Source: an uncultured Oscillospiraceae bacterium (GTDB lineage Bacteria > Bacillota > Clostridia > Oscillospirales > Acutalibacteraceae). Taken from it: 64,000 bases of DNA. Below the pieces are notes generated by a model that searched no databases, was not told the origin of the DNA, and worked only from the letters and a program-made list of their open reading frames with translations. Made by a program: the position numbers and the translations under genes. The stretch is taken from the NCBI GenBank assembly GCA_948471205.1, contig CAOKRT010000007.1:35195-99194 (forward strand). The letters run 5' to 3'. The first letter of the stretch is position 1. Every line of letters starts with the position of its first letter. Of this stretch, positions 34,896 through 42,858 are shown piece by piece.

Positions 34896-36344
34896 TTACG
34901 CAATTACATTTTGGTTTGCTTTAACGCTGTAAAGACGTTTAACAGTTTCCTGTGTTTCCGTTATAAGTGCTTCTATAGCCTTTTTGCCGCTTTCATCGGT
35001 ATTAAGCAAAACCACTTCAAATTCATCCTTGTTGTAATCATCTTCATTACAGAAATATGCCACGGCATATCCTTCTTTTTCAAATTCTCTTTTATAAGAT
35101 GATTTTCCGTTCAGCCTGTAAGTTTTATATCCGTTTGTACTGTTGATAATTGCAGTAAAGGTAGTTTCAAAACCGTTTGAAGAGGTCATTTCATTTATTG
35201 TGCTGACTGCACGCCATGTTTTGCCCGGATTTTCGCCATAGGAATATGTGTTGCTGCAAATATTAACCTTTCCGTTTTTCTTTTGAAGGATATAAAAAAC
35301 ATCTGAACGGCTGTTATCAAAATAAGATGACAAAAGCCTGCTTTCAAACACCTTTCTTGCCGTTGTTCCGTCCCAGGAAAAGACATCCATAATATATTGG
35401 GGTGTTGCGTCAGTATCATTAAAATCACTTTTGTTTCGGCTTATAACAAATAATTCTTCTTTGCCGTCGCCGTCAAAATCAATAAGCCTTACAACTGCCG
35501 CACCGTCTGCAAAACAGCCGCTGTCTGAAACAGAAACAGTCGGTACACCGTATTTCTGATTTTTCAATTCAATAACTTTGCAGAAAGCATCTGCCATTTT
35601 TTGTTCATCCGTTTGCAATACGGTTGAATTTACATATTTTTCTCCTATAAATTCACTTATTGCATCATTTACACTATTCTGATTGTATTCTGCCCTTGCA
35701 GCAGTCAGCCCCGAAAGCTTAATGGTTTCAAAATCGTTGATATTTATTTTTCCTTTTACGGAATATGACATATCCTGCGGATTAAAGCCGCAGGAGGATA
35801 CTGCCTTGAATTCATTGCCTTTCAATGTGAAAAGATCCATTTCTTCCGTGCTGTTTTCTTTTATTTTGCCGATATAACATTTACTGCCGCGGCTGTAAAT
35901 GGTGATCCACCTGCCAAGGTTCTTAAAATCTTCAAGATAATTAACTTTATCTTTATACAGATTTATAAATTCTTTGCCCTTAAATCCCCAAACCTCTATA
36001 AAATATGTTCCTTCATTGCTGTATGCAACAAAAAGTTCATCACTGCCGTCTGCATTAAAATCCATATGCTTCACACACGAAATGCCCGACAACGCCCATC
36101 TTTCATTTTCATTGATAACGCCCGATGCTTCTATCCGGCAGCTTCCGTATTCTGAAATGATATCCGAGCAAACCTTGCCCGCTGCTTCGCGAAAAGAGCG
36201 TTCTCTGCTTCCCGAATTCAGAATTTTCACTGCAGTAACGGAAATAAAAATACAAATAACTGCAACAAACAGCAGTGCTGTAAAATATTTGAACTGTTTT
36301 TTCTGTTTTTTTGAATATGTGTTATTGTCCGCAGAAGAAAACAC
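34896..36344 (-). CDS. Membrane-anchored FG-GAP/VCBS-like protein of unknown function
   Basis: From the GTG at 36344 the product is 482 aa: a basic N-terminus, one membrane helix (about 20-42, FTALLFVAVICIFISVTAVKIL) and a large extracytoplasmic part with two Asp-rich motifs MDFNADGSDELFVAYS and IDFDGDGKEELFVIS, each followed by beta strands (FIEVWGFKGKEF; MDVFSWDGTTARKVF), resembling calcium-binding FG-GAP/VCBS units. The frame stays open upstream to 36470, and a CTG at 36464 has GAGGTGA six bases ahead, so a longer 522-aa product with a Cys-x2-Cys (YCRKC) N-terminus is possible. It is downstream of the acyltransferase. Function unknown. Confidence 0.72.
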   Translation of the reverse strand: MFSSADNNTYSKKQKKQFKYFTALLFVAVICIFISVTAVKILNSGSRERSFREAAGKVCSDIISEYGSCRIEASGVINENERWALSGISCVKHMDFNADGSDELFVAYSNEGTYFIEVWGFKGKEFINLYKDKVNYLEDFKNLGRWITIYSRGSKCYIGKIKENSTEEMDLFTLKGNEFKAVSSCGFNPQDMSYSVKGKININDFETIKLSGLTAARAEYNQNSVNDAISEFIGEKYVNSTVLQTDEQKMADAFCKVIELKNQKYGVPTVSVSDSGCFADGAAVVRLIDFDGDGKEELFVISRNKSDFNDTDATPQYIMDVFSWDGTTARKVFESRLLSSYFDNSRSDVFYILQKKNGKVNICSNTYSYGENPGKTWRAVSTINEMTSSNGFETTFTAIINSTNGYKTYRLNGKSSYKREFEKEGYAVAYFCNEDDYNKDEFEVVLLNTDESGKKAIEALITETQETVKRLYSVKANQNVIA

Positions 36345-36450
36345 AGCGACCGTATAACCTTTTAAAAACCTGAAAACCTTCAGACCGACCCTTTTTATTC
36401 TGTTAAAGCATTTGCGGCAGTAACTGCCTGCTGCATCATTTTTAAATATT

Positions 36451-37560
36451 TTAAACTTTTTCAGGCGGCTTCACCTCATCCTTAATATTTTGCCGTTTAA
36501 AAATTTTATTTTCAAGCTTTTCCAACCAAGAGGAAAGCCTTACAGCTTTAAAAATATAAAACCTTATCACATCTATTGCCGAGCAGAAAAGATAGATTGC
36601 CAAAGCCGTTAAAAGCACTGCTGCCGCAAGCTTTACAGGACTTAGCTGTGCATATTCGGCAAAACGCTTTTTCATAACAAAATTCCATATCCAATAATTT
36701 GTATGAATTATGTAAACACTGAAAGAAAGCGGAGAAAATGCCTTTATCATACTGATTGCCGGTTTAAACTTTATATTTATATTTATTGCCGCAAGAAAAA
36801 GAAAATATGCAGCAAGCAGTATTGTGGGTGAGCTGTAGCCGTACAAAAGCTGATTTGATATCTTTTCCGTGCCGCTTTTTGTTATGGCATAAAGAGAAAT
36901 AAATGCGACCGCAGAACATGCGGCATAACCGAACAAAAGCGGTAATACTTTCAATTTTACAGTATGCAGTTTTTTTGTAATGCCGCCGAGAATATAAAGA
37001 AATACCAGCCAGATAACACTGTAGCCTCTGGAAAGTTTAAATGCGTCCTCACGGAAAATTGTAGGCACTGTTGAAAACAGAATTACAATAATAAGAAACA
37101 GTGTTTTCAGTTCTTTTTTATTCAGCGCATTCAGCATTTTATTCAAAAACGGAATCAGAAAAAACAAGGCAAAATAACAGGAAAAATACCAGTAATGGTT
37201 TGTATAAACCGGAAAGATGCTTCTTTTCAAAATTTCGTAGGTGTATCCTTTGCCGCCCAATTGAATCGCCCCGAATACAGCCGTAAACAACACGGTATAA
37301 AATACTACCTGAAGCCAGAGCGCAGCTATTTTATGCAGCCGCAGTTTTTCTGTATTCACCGAAACATATCCGCTTATAAGCGCATAGCAATTTACTGCAC
37401 AGATACACAGCGCTTCCAATATCCAGGCAACATCAAACTGATGGCTGAGCGTCTTTACAGTGCCGAAAATTCCGCCCTGCATAAGAATATGAAGAACAAT
37501 AATCATATACATGGATATTATTCTGAGCAAATCTATTCCATACTGTCTTTTTACTTCCAT
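36451..37560 (-). CDS. Acyltransferase 3 family membrane protein
   Basis: The 369-aa protein has about ten membrane segments and family marks: GIDLLRIISMYMIIVLHILMQGG near the N-terminus with the conserved His, NCYALISGYVS, and NHYWYFSCYFALFFLIPFLNKML. OafA/NodX-type enzymes acylate extracytoplasmic sugars or peptides. It follows feoB after 59 bases and overlaps the possible extended start of the FG-GAP-like gene. The acceptor is unknown; a cell-surface polymer is likely. Confidence 0.9.
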   Translation of the reverse strand: MEVKRQYGIDLLRIISMYMIIVLHILMQGGIFGTVKTLSHQFDVAWILEALCICAVNCYALISGYVSVNTEKLRLHKIAALWLQVVFYTVLFTAVFGAIQLGGKGYTYEILKRSIFPVYTNHYWYFSCYFALFFLIPFLNKMLNALNKKELKTLFLIIVILFSTVPTIFREDAFKLSRGYSVIWLVFLYILGGITKKLHTVKLKVLPLLFGYAACSAVAFISLYAITKSGTEKISNQLLYGYSSPTILLAAYFLFLAAININIKFKPAISMIKAFSPLSFSVYIIHTNYWIWNFVMKKRFAEYAQLSPVKLAAAVLLTALAIYLFCSAIDVIRFYIFKAVRLSSWLEKLENKIFKRQNIKDEVKPPEKV

Positions 37561-37619
37561 TATTTTATCCTCATTTCATACAAACTGAAAGCCTTATTTT
37601 TTACGCCGTCGGTTAAGTT

Positions 37620-39680
37620 TTACTTAATCCTTTTAACCGGCTTTCTGAAAAGCATAAATATAAACATCATAATCACGGCAGCAGCGCAGACTGTTTGCAC
37701 GGTTATTCTGCCGGTTGAAATAAATAACACCGTCTGATACAGTGCAAGCGAGATACAATATGCAAAAATACACTGATATGAAATTGCAAATGCAGTCCAT
37801 TTAAAGCTGTTCATTTCACGCCTGATTGCACCCATTGCAGCAACACAGGGAGCGCAAAGCAGATTAAATACAAGAAAAGAATAACCGGAAAGCGCATTAA
37901 ACCCTTCGCCGATATTACTATACAGCACACCAAACACGCCGACAATTTCTTCCTTGGCAATAAGACCGAGAAGCGTTGCAACAGCGGCCTGCCAGCTTCC
38001 GAAGCCAAGCGGCGCAAATACAATATCTATTGCTCCGCCGATATATGCCAGAATGGAATTATCCATTCTCTGTACCATGCCGAATTTACCGCCGTAAAAC
38101 CCGAAATTGGATAAAAACCAAACACCGCAGGATGCAATTAAAATAATTGTGCCTGCTTTTTTTACATAGCTCCAGCTTCTGTCCCATGTTGCGCGGGCAA
38201 CAGATTTAAAGGTTGGCATATGATAGCTTGGCAGTTCCATAACAAACGGTGAAACATCGCCGCTGAACAGCTTTGTTTTTTTAAGAATAATGCCGCTGGA
38301 AATGATTGCCGCAATTCCCAAAAAATACGCACTTGGCGCAACCCACCATGCACCGCCGAAAAGCGCAGATGCAATAAGTGCAATCACAGGCAGCTTTGCG
38401 CCGCAGGGAATAAAGGTGGTTGTTATAATTGTCATTCTGCGTTCATTTACATTTTCGATGGTTCGGCTGCTCATAATACCGGGCACACCGCAGCCTGTTC
38501 CCACAAGAATCGGAATAAAGCTTTTGCCTGACAGCCCGAATTTTCTGAACAGTTTATCCATAATAAAAGCAATTCTGCTCATATAGCCGCAGTCTTCCAG
38601 AAACGACAGAAATATAAACAACACTATAATCTGCGGAACAAATGATAAAACAGAGCCTACCCCTGCAATGATTCCGTCCGCCACAAGACTTGTAAGCCAC
38701 GGCGCACAGTTTACAGAATTAAGAAAACCTTCTGCCGCAGATGCCAGCCCGTTTGCACCGAACAGATTTTGTGTTATGAATTCAGACAATGCACCGCCGA
38801 GTGTTGTAACGGAAAGATAATAAACACCGAACATGATAAGGGCAAATATCGGAAGTGAAAGATATTTGTTTGTAACAATGCTGTCTATCTTTTCAGAAAC
38901 AGGCGTTTTGCCGCTTTTTGTACGGCATTCGTCTATACAGGATGTTATGTATTTATAACGCTGGTCTGCGATAATGCTTTCACTGTCGTCATCATAATAT
39001 TTTTCAACATCTTTGATGATGCTTTCACAGTCATCAAAATCAGAAGAAATCAGCTTATCCCTTTCAAAAATTTTTGTTGCATAATACCGCTTGTGCAGCA
39101 TATCCGTACCAGTCGGCAAAAGGGCCGATATAAAATGAAGTGCAGATTCAACCCGATCGTCAAAACTGTGGTGAACAGGCGGCACGCCCTTATTATACCT
39201 TGCAAGTTCAACAGCTTTTTTGGCACATTTTTTTACACCGGTGCCTTTCAGCGCAGATATTTCAAAACATACACAGCCGAAATGCTCGCTTATTTCTTCG
39301 GGATTTATTATATCTCCGTTGCGGCGCACAATATCAATCATATTAATTGCCATAATAACGGGAATGCCGATTTCACAAAGCTGTGTTGTTAAATACAGAT
39401 TTCTTTCCAGATTTGTTCCGTCTATTATATTCAGTATGACGTCCGGTTCTTCGTTTACAAGATAATTTCTTGCTACAACCTCCTCAGGCGTATACGGCGA
39501 AAGGCTGTAAATACCCGGCAAATCGGCAATCACAACATCCGTTTCGCCTTTCATTCTTCCTTCCTTGGCTTCAACCGTTACTCCGGCCCAGTTTCCCACA
39601 TACTGATTGGAACCGGTTAATGCGTTAAACAGCATTGTCTTGCCGCAGTTCGGGTTTCCTGCAAGCGCAATTTTAACCAT
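37620..39680 (-). CDS. feoB: Ferrous iron transporter FeoB
   Basis: GTPase-coupled Fe2+ importer. The N-terminal G domain has G1 AGNPNCGKT, the switch region YVGNWAGVTVEAKEG, G3 DLPGIYSL, G4 INMIDIV and G5 SALKGTG; a helical GDI region and a permease part with two Gate repeats (GTGCGVPGIMSSRT, FIPCGAKLPVIALI, CAPCVAAMGAIRRE) follow. The 686-aa length is normal. No feoA is adjacent. Its start overlaps the upstream ATP-grasp gene by 8 bp (ATGGTTAA), so expression is tied to that gene. Confidence 0.97.
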   Translation of the reverse strand: MVKIALAGNPNCGKTMLFNALTGSNQYVGNWAGVTVEAKEGRMKGETDVVIADLPGIYSLSPYTPEEVVARNYLVNEEPDVILNIIDGTNLERNLYLTTQLCEIGIPVIMAINMIDIVRRNGDIINPEEISEHFGCVCFEISALKGTGVKKCAKKAVELARYNKGVPPVHHSFDDRVESALHFISALLPTGTDMLHKRYYATKIFERDKLISSDFDDCESIIKDVEKYYDDDSESIIADQRYKYITSCIDECRTKSGKTPVSEKIDSIVTNKYLSLPIFALIMFGVYYLSVTTLGGALSEFITQNLFGANGLASAAEGFLNSVNCAPWLTSLVADGIIAGVGSVLSFVPQIIVLFIFLSFLEDCGYMSRIAFIMDKLFRKFGLSGKSFIPILVGTGCGVPGIMSSRTIENVNERRMTIITTTFIPCGAKLPVIALIASALFGGAWWVAPSAYFLGIAAIISSGIILKKTKLFSGDVSPFVMELPSYHMPTFKSVARATWDRSWSYVKKAGTIILIASCGVWFLSNFGFYGGKFGMVQRMDNSILAYIGGAIDIVFAPLGFGSWQAAVATLLGLIAKEEIVGVFGVLYSNIGEGFNALSGYSFLVFNLLCAPCVAAMGAIRREMNSFKWTAFAISYQCIFAYCISLALYQTVLFISTGRITVQTVCAAAVIMMFIFMLFRKPVKRIK

Positions 39681-40410
39681 ACTTCACCTCATTTCTTATA
39701 TAATCACAATATTCCTTTATTATATCCATATTCGTCAAAGAATAAATCATTCTTGCTCCAACAGAATCTTCTATTTCATTAAAAACTATTTTACCACCGT
39801 TAAAAACAAAATCAATACCTATATAATCATAATTTACAAGTGATGCAATATTATATACCAGCAATTCTTCCTCCGCATTCAGCTTATAAAGCTCTGCTTT
39901 TCCGCCCAGACAAAAATTCGCTCTGAAATCTGTTTTGCTTTCGCGAAGCCCGGCGCAAACAATTCTTCCGCCTATAAGCCATACTCTTAAATCCCTGCCT
40001 AAATCCGAAGCAGGCTTCTGATAAACAAAGCCGTCTTGAAACGGTTCCTGTTTCTGTATCATAAAAACATCTGTGCCGCCCTTGCCGTTTACTGCTTTTT
40101 TTACTGCCGGCACCTTGTCATAATGAACAGGCATAATTTCAATGCCGTTTTTATCCATAAATTCATAACATGCCTGTTTATTGTTTGCAAGCTGTGTTAA
40201 AGAGGAAGGATTGAACACCCTGACCCCTCTTTCTTCAAAATTCTTTGCAATGGCAAAATGATTGGTTCTGTTTATAACAAAATCCGTATTGATAGAAAAA
40301 TCCGCATCTTCTTCAAGCATCAGCTTTACATTCAGATTTTCCGTATATTTTTTTATTGAAAAAGCATTTCTTTTCGCTTCTTCCCTGCTGTAAATCAATA
40401 ATCCGTTCAT
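39673..40410 (-). CDS. RimK-type ATP-grasp ligase, second of a tandem pair
   Basis: The 245-aa protein starts at the ATG at 40410, overlapping its upstream paralogue. ATP-grasp marks: Gly-rich loop KKAVNGKGGTDVF (~104-116), DLRVWLIGGRIVCAG, the RANFCLGG loop and the metal-binding end IDFVFNGGKIVFNEIEDSVGARMIY. ATP-grasp ligases form amide or thioester bonds through acyl phosphates; RimK relatives add amino acids to peptides or cofactors. It is shorter than RimK (~300 aa). The product is unknown. Overlap with feoB suggests a role connected with iron uptake or metal handling, which is inference. Confidence 0.85.
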   Translation of the reverse strand: MNGLLIYSREEAKRNAFSIKKYTENLNVKLMLEEDADFSINTDFVINRTNHFAIAKNFEERGVRVFNPSSLTQLANNKQACYEFMDKNGIEIMPVHYDKVPAVKKAVNGKGGTDVFMIQKQEPFQDGFVYQKPASDLGRDLRVWLIGGRIVCAGLRESKTDFRANFCLGGKAELYKLNAEEELLVYNIASLVNYDYIGIDFVFNGGKIVFNEIEDSVGARMIYSLTNMDIIKEYCDYIRNEVKYG

Positions 40411-41222
40411 AAATTTCTTTTTATTTCTCTGAAAATTTCCCCTGCAATGTCTATCCCGGTGCATTTTGTAATATTTATTATGTGGGCATTGCTGTTTACT
40501 TCGCAAACAAGTCCGCCGTTCAAAATATCAACGCCACCGAAATCCAGTCCCAGTGCTGCACATGCGGAAACTGCCAGCCTGCATTCCTCTTCGTCGGGAA
40601 TACACGGCTTCATTTTTCCACCGTTTGTTATGTTGGACCTGAAATCCTTTTCATTGTTTCTTTCCATAGCAGCAACCGCTTTTCCGCCCACAATTTCAAT
40701 GCGCCTGTCGTGCCCTGCCGATTCTTTTATAAATTCCTGAAGTATAAACGGTTTTTCCGTTATATGGCTTAAAACATCCTCTATACTTCTGCAAAGAAAC
40801 ACCTGTTCGCCGAAAGAACCGAAGCATTCTTTAAAAACAACGGGAAAGCCCAAAATATCGGCAGCCTTTTCGGCAAAATCCGTAAAATCAGCTTTAAAGT
40901 ATGTTTTCGGCGCAATAAGCGTTTTCGGCTGCGGAACGATTTCTGAAAGTTCAATGTAGGTTCTTGCCTTATCATCGCATTTTTCAATGGCATCTGCACT
41001 GTTAAACAGGCGGAAGCCCTGTTTTTCAAGCCTGCGGGCAAGATTTATATCCTTGTCCCAGAAAAGAACAAAATCACAGTTCGGATTTTCACAGGCCAGC
41101 TCCAGATTTGTTTTAACAATCAGATCCGTTTCATTTTCCTTTGCTGCATCCGCAAGCGCCTTGTGAAGCTCATTGTATTTTTCAGATTTAAGAAAATGGT
41201 TAACAGCAAGAATTCCCTTCAT
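40407..41222 (-). CDS. RimK-type ATP-grasp ligase, first of a tandem pair
   Basis: 271-aa ATP-grasp enzyme: pre-ATP-grasp N-domain (ILAVNHFLKSEKYNELH), ATP loop VVFKECFGSFGEQVFLC, FILQEFIKESAGHDRRIEIVGG, RSNITNGGKM and the Mg-binding CEVNSNAHIIN. It begins the operon ATP-grasp/ATP-grasp/feoB/acyltransferase and overlaps its paralogue by 4 bp. Candidate roles are modification of a small cofactor, a peptide or a surface component. No obvious precursor peptide gene was found next to it. Confidence 0.88.
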   Translation of the reverse strand: MKGILAVNHFLKSEKYNELHKALADAAKENETDLIVKTNLELACENPNCDFVLFWDKDINLARRLEKQGFRLFNSADAIEKCDDKARTYIELSEIVPQPKTLIAPKTYFKADFTDFAEKAADILGFPVVFKECFGSFGEQVFLCRSIEDVLSHITEKPFILQEFIKESAGHDRRIEIVGGKAVAAMERNNEKDFRSNITNGGKMKPCIPDEEECRLAVSACAALGLDFGGVDILNGGLVCEVNSNAHIINITKCTGIDIAGEIFREIKRNL

Positions 41223-41255
41223 CCGTTTTGCCCTTTCGATTATAAATTTAAAATA

Positions 41256-41300
41256 ATTGTATCATTTATCCTTGCTTTTTTCAATCTGCCGTTATAAAAT
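41256..41300. promoter_or_regulatory. Overlapping divergent promoters, ATP-grasp operon and AICAR formyltransferase
   Basis: Minus: TTGAAA (41279-41284), 17 bp, TACAAT (41256-41261). Plus: TTGCTT (41272-41277), 17 bp, TAAAAT (41295-41300). The two -35 elements lie within 13 bp, so polymerase occupancy of one promoter would interfere with the other. Confidence 0.55.
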
Positions 41301-41344
41301 AAATATATTATTTATAACATATCAAATAAGAGGAGGATTTTTAA

Positions 41345-42520
41345 ATGACAGAATACACCTTAAAATACGGATGTAATCCAAACCAGAATCCGGCAAGAAT
41401 TCATATGGACGGCAAAAAGCTGCCGTTTGAAATCTTAAACGGCAGTGCGGGCTATATCAATCTTCTGGACGCTTTCAATTCCTGGCAGCTTGTAAAAGAA
41501 CTGAAAGAGGCAACCGGGCTTCCCAGTGCCGCATCCTTTAAGCATGTTTCTCCAGCCGGTGCGGCAGTTGCAAAGCCGCTTTCCGAAAACGAAAGAAAAG
41601 CATGCTTTGTTTCTGAAGAGCTTGAGCTTTCACCGATTGCACAGGCATATGTAAGGGCAAGAGGCTGTGACCGTGTTTCTTCCTTCGGCGATTTTGCCGC
41701 CCTTTCAGATGAATGCGATGCATCTGTTGCACAGTTTCTTGTTAAAGAAGTATCCGACGGTATAATTGCCCCGTCATATACGGACGAAGCGCTTGAAATT
41801 CTGAAAAGCAAACGCAGAGGCGGTTATCTTGTAATTAAAATTGACCCTGATTTTGTTCCTGAAGAAACAGAAACAAAGCAGGTGTTCGGCATTAAATTTG
41901 AACAGAAAAGAAATGATGCAAAAATCACTATGGACCTTTTTGACAATATGCCGACAGAAATTAAGGATATTCCCGAAATTGCAAAAATTGACCTTCTTAT
42001 TTCTATGATTACACTTAAATATACACAGTCAAATTCTGTTTGCTATGCAATGGGCGGGCAGACAATCGGTGTGGGCGCAGGCCAGCAGTCCCGAATTCAC
42101 TGCACCCGTCTTGCCGGAAATAAAGCGGATAACTGGTGGCTTCGCCAAAATGAAAAAGTGCTGAACCTTCCGTTTATTGACGGTATACGCAAATGTGATG
42201 CAGACAATGCCATAGACCTTTATATCAGCGATGATTATGAAGAACTTTTTGAAAATGATGTATGGAAAAGATTTTTTACAGAAAAACCTGCTCCGTTTAC
42301 AAAAGAAGAAAAAAAACAGTGGCATAAAGAAATGGACCTTGTTGCACTTGGATCTGACGCGTTCTTCCCGTTTGAGGACAATATTGAAAGAGCCGTTAAA
42401 TCCGGCGTTAAATATATTGCACAGCCCGGCGGTTCAGTAAGGGACGGCAATGTTATTGATTGCTGCAACAGCTTCGGCATTGCAATGACCATGACCGGAA
42501 TACGCCTTTTCCACCATTAA
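41345..42520 (+). CDS. purH: Stand-alone AICAR formyltransferase (PurH C-terminal type)
   Basis: Transfers a formyl group from 10-formyl-THF to AICAR, the penultimate step of IMP synthesis. The 391-aa protein covers only the AICARFT part of PurH: LKYGCNPNQNPARIH, the SFKHVSPAGAAVA motif with catalytic Lys-His, YTQSNSVCYAMGGQTIGVGAGQQSRIHCTRLAG and DAFFPFEDNIERA...YIAQPGGSVRD. The N-terminal IMP cyclohydrolase domain (~200 aa) is absent and no cyclohydrolase is seen nearby. Strong ribosome site AGAGGAGG. Confidence 0.94.
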   Translation: MTEYTLKYGCNPNQNPARIHMDGKKLPFEILNGSAGYINLLDAFNSWQLVKELKEATGLPSAASFKHVSPAGAAVAKPLSENERKACFVSEELELSPIAQAYVRARGCDRVSSFGDFAALSDECDASVAQFLVKEVSDGIIAPSYTDEALEILKSKRRGGYLVIKIDPDFVPEETETKQVFGIKFEQKRNDAKITMDLFDNMPTEIKDIPEIAKIDLLISMITLKYTQSNSVCYAMGGQTIGVGAGQQSRIHCTRLAGNKADNWWLRQNEKVLNLPFIDGIRKCDADNAIDLYISDDYEELFENDVWKRFFTEKPAPFTKEEKKQWHKEMDLVALGSDAFFPFEDNIERAVKSGVKYIAQPGGSVRDGNVIDCCNSFGIAMTMTGIRLFHH

Positions 42521-42544
42521 TTTAATATTATAAAGCGGAATTTT

Positions 42545-42597
42545 AAAGAAACTGATGTTGTAAAAAAATGTTGCACAATATCAGTTTCTTTTTTTCA
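42545..42597 (+). terminator. Terminator after AICAR formyltransferase
   Basis: AAAGAAACTGAT (42545-42556) and ATCAGTTTCTTT (42580-42591) are perfect 12-bp arms, followed by a T-run. Confidence 0.85.
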
Positions 42598-42631
42598 TAA
42601 AAATTTTACATTTAATATTACAGTTTGTATA

Positions 42632-42660
42632 TTTACAATGATATTTTTAAAGAGTATAAT
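42632..42660 (+). promoter_or_regulatory. Putative promoter of the DUF6472-deacetylase pair
   Basis: TTTACA (42632-42637), 17-bp spacer, perfect TATAAT (42655-42660), 18 bases before the first start codon. Confidence 0.7.
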
Positions 42661-42678
42661 CATATAAGGTGATGAATT

Positions 42679-42858
42679 TTGGAGAATTTGTGTGAAAAAT
42701 GTTGGTATAATGCTTACGACGATATAACAGATGAATATTATTGTGATTTACAGCTTGACGAAGATGAATTTGTGCAGCTAATGCAGGAGAAAAACAGAAG
42801 CTGCAAATATTTTCGCCCTGACAGAGGCGAATATGAAATTGTTAGGAGGCAAAATTAA
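42679..42858 (+). CDS. DUF6472-type small protein
   Basis: TTG start with AAGGTGA upstream; 59 residues. The sequence has CEKCWYN at the start, DEYYCDLQLDEDEF in the middle, CKYFRP near residue 42 and a basic GEYEIVRRQN end. The spaced Cys residues (5, 8, 22 and 42) and acidic centre match the small DUF6472 family I recall from Clostridia, probably metal-binding. Its stop overlaps the next gene's ATG by one base (TAATG) and its last codons supply that gene's AGGAGG, so translation is coupled. Function unknown. Confidence 0.78.
   Translation: MENLCEKCWYNAYDDITDEYYCDLQLDEDEFVQLMQEKNRSCKYFRPDRGEYEIVRRQN

Noticed and set aside
37195-37737. 180-codon plus-strand frame across the acyltransferase/feoB junction
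   Set aside because: Overlaps two real minus-strand genes and has no start signal or recognisable product.
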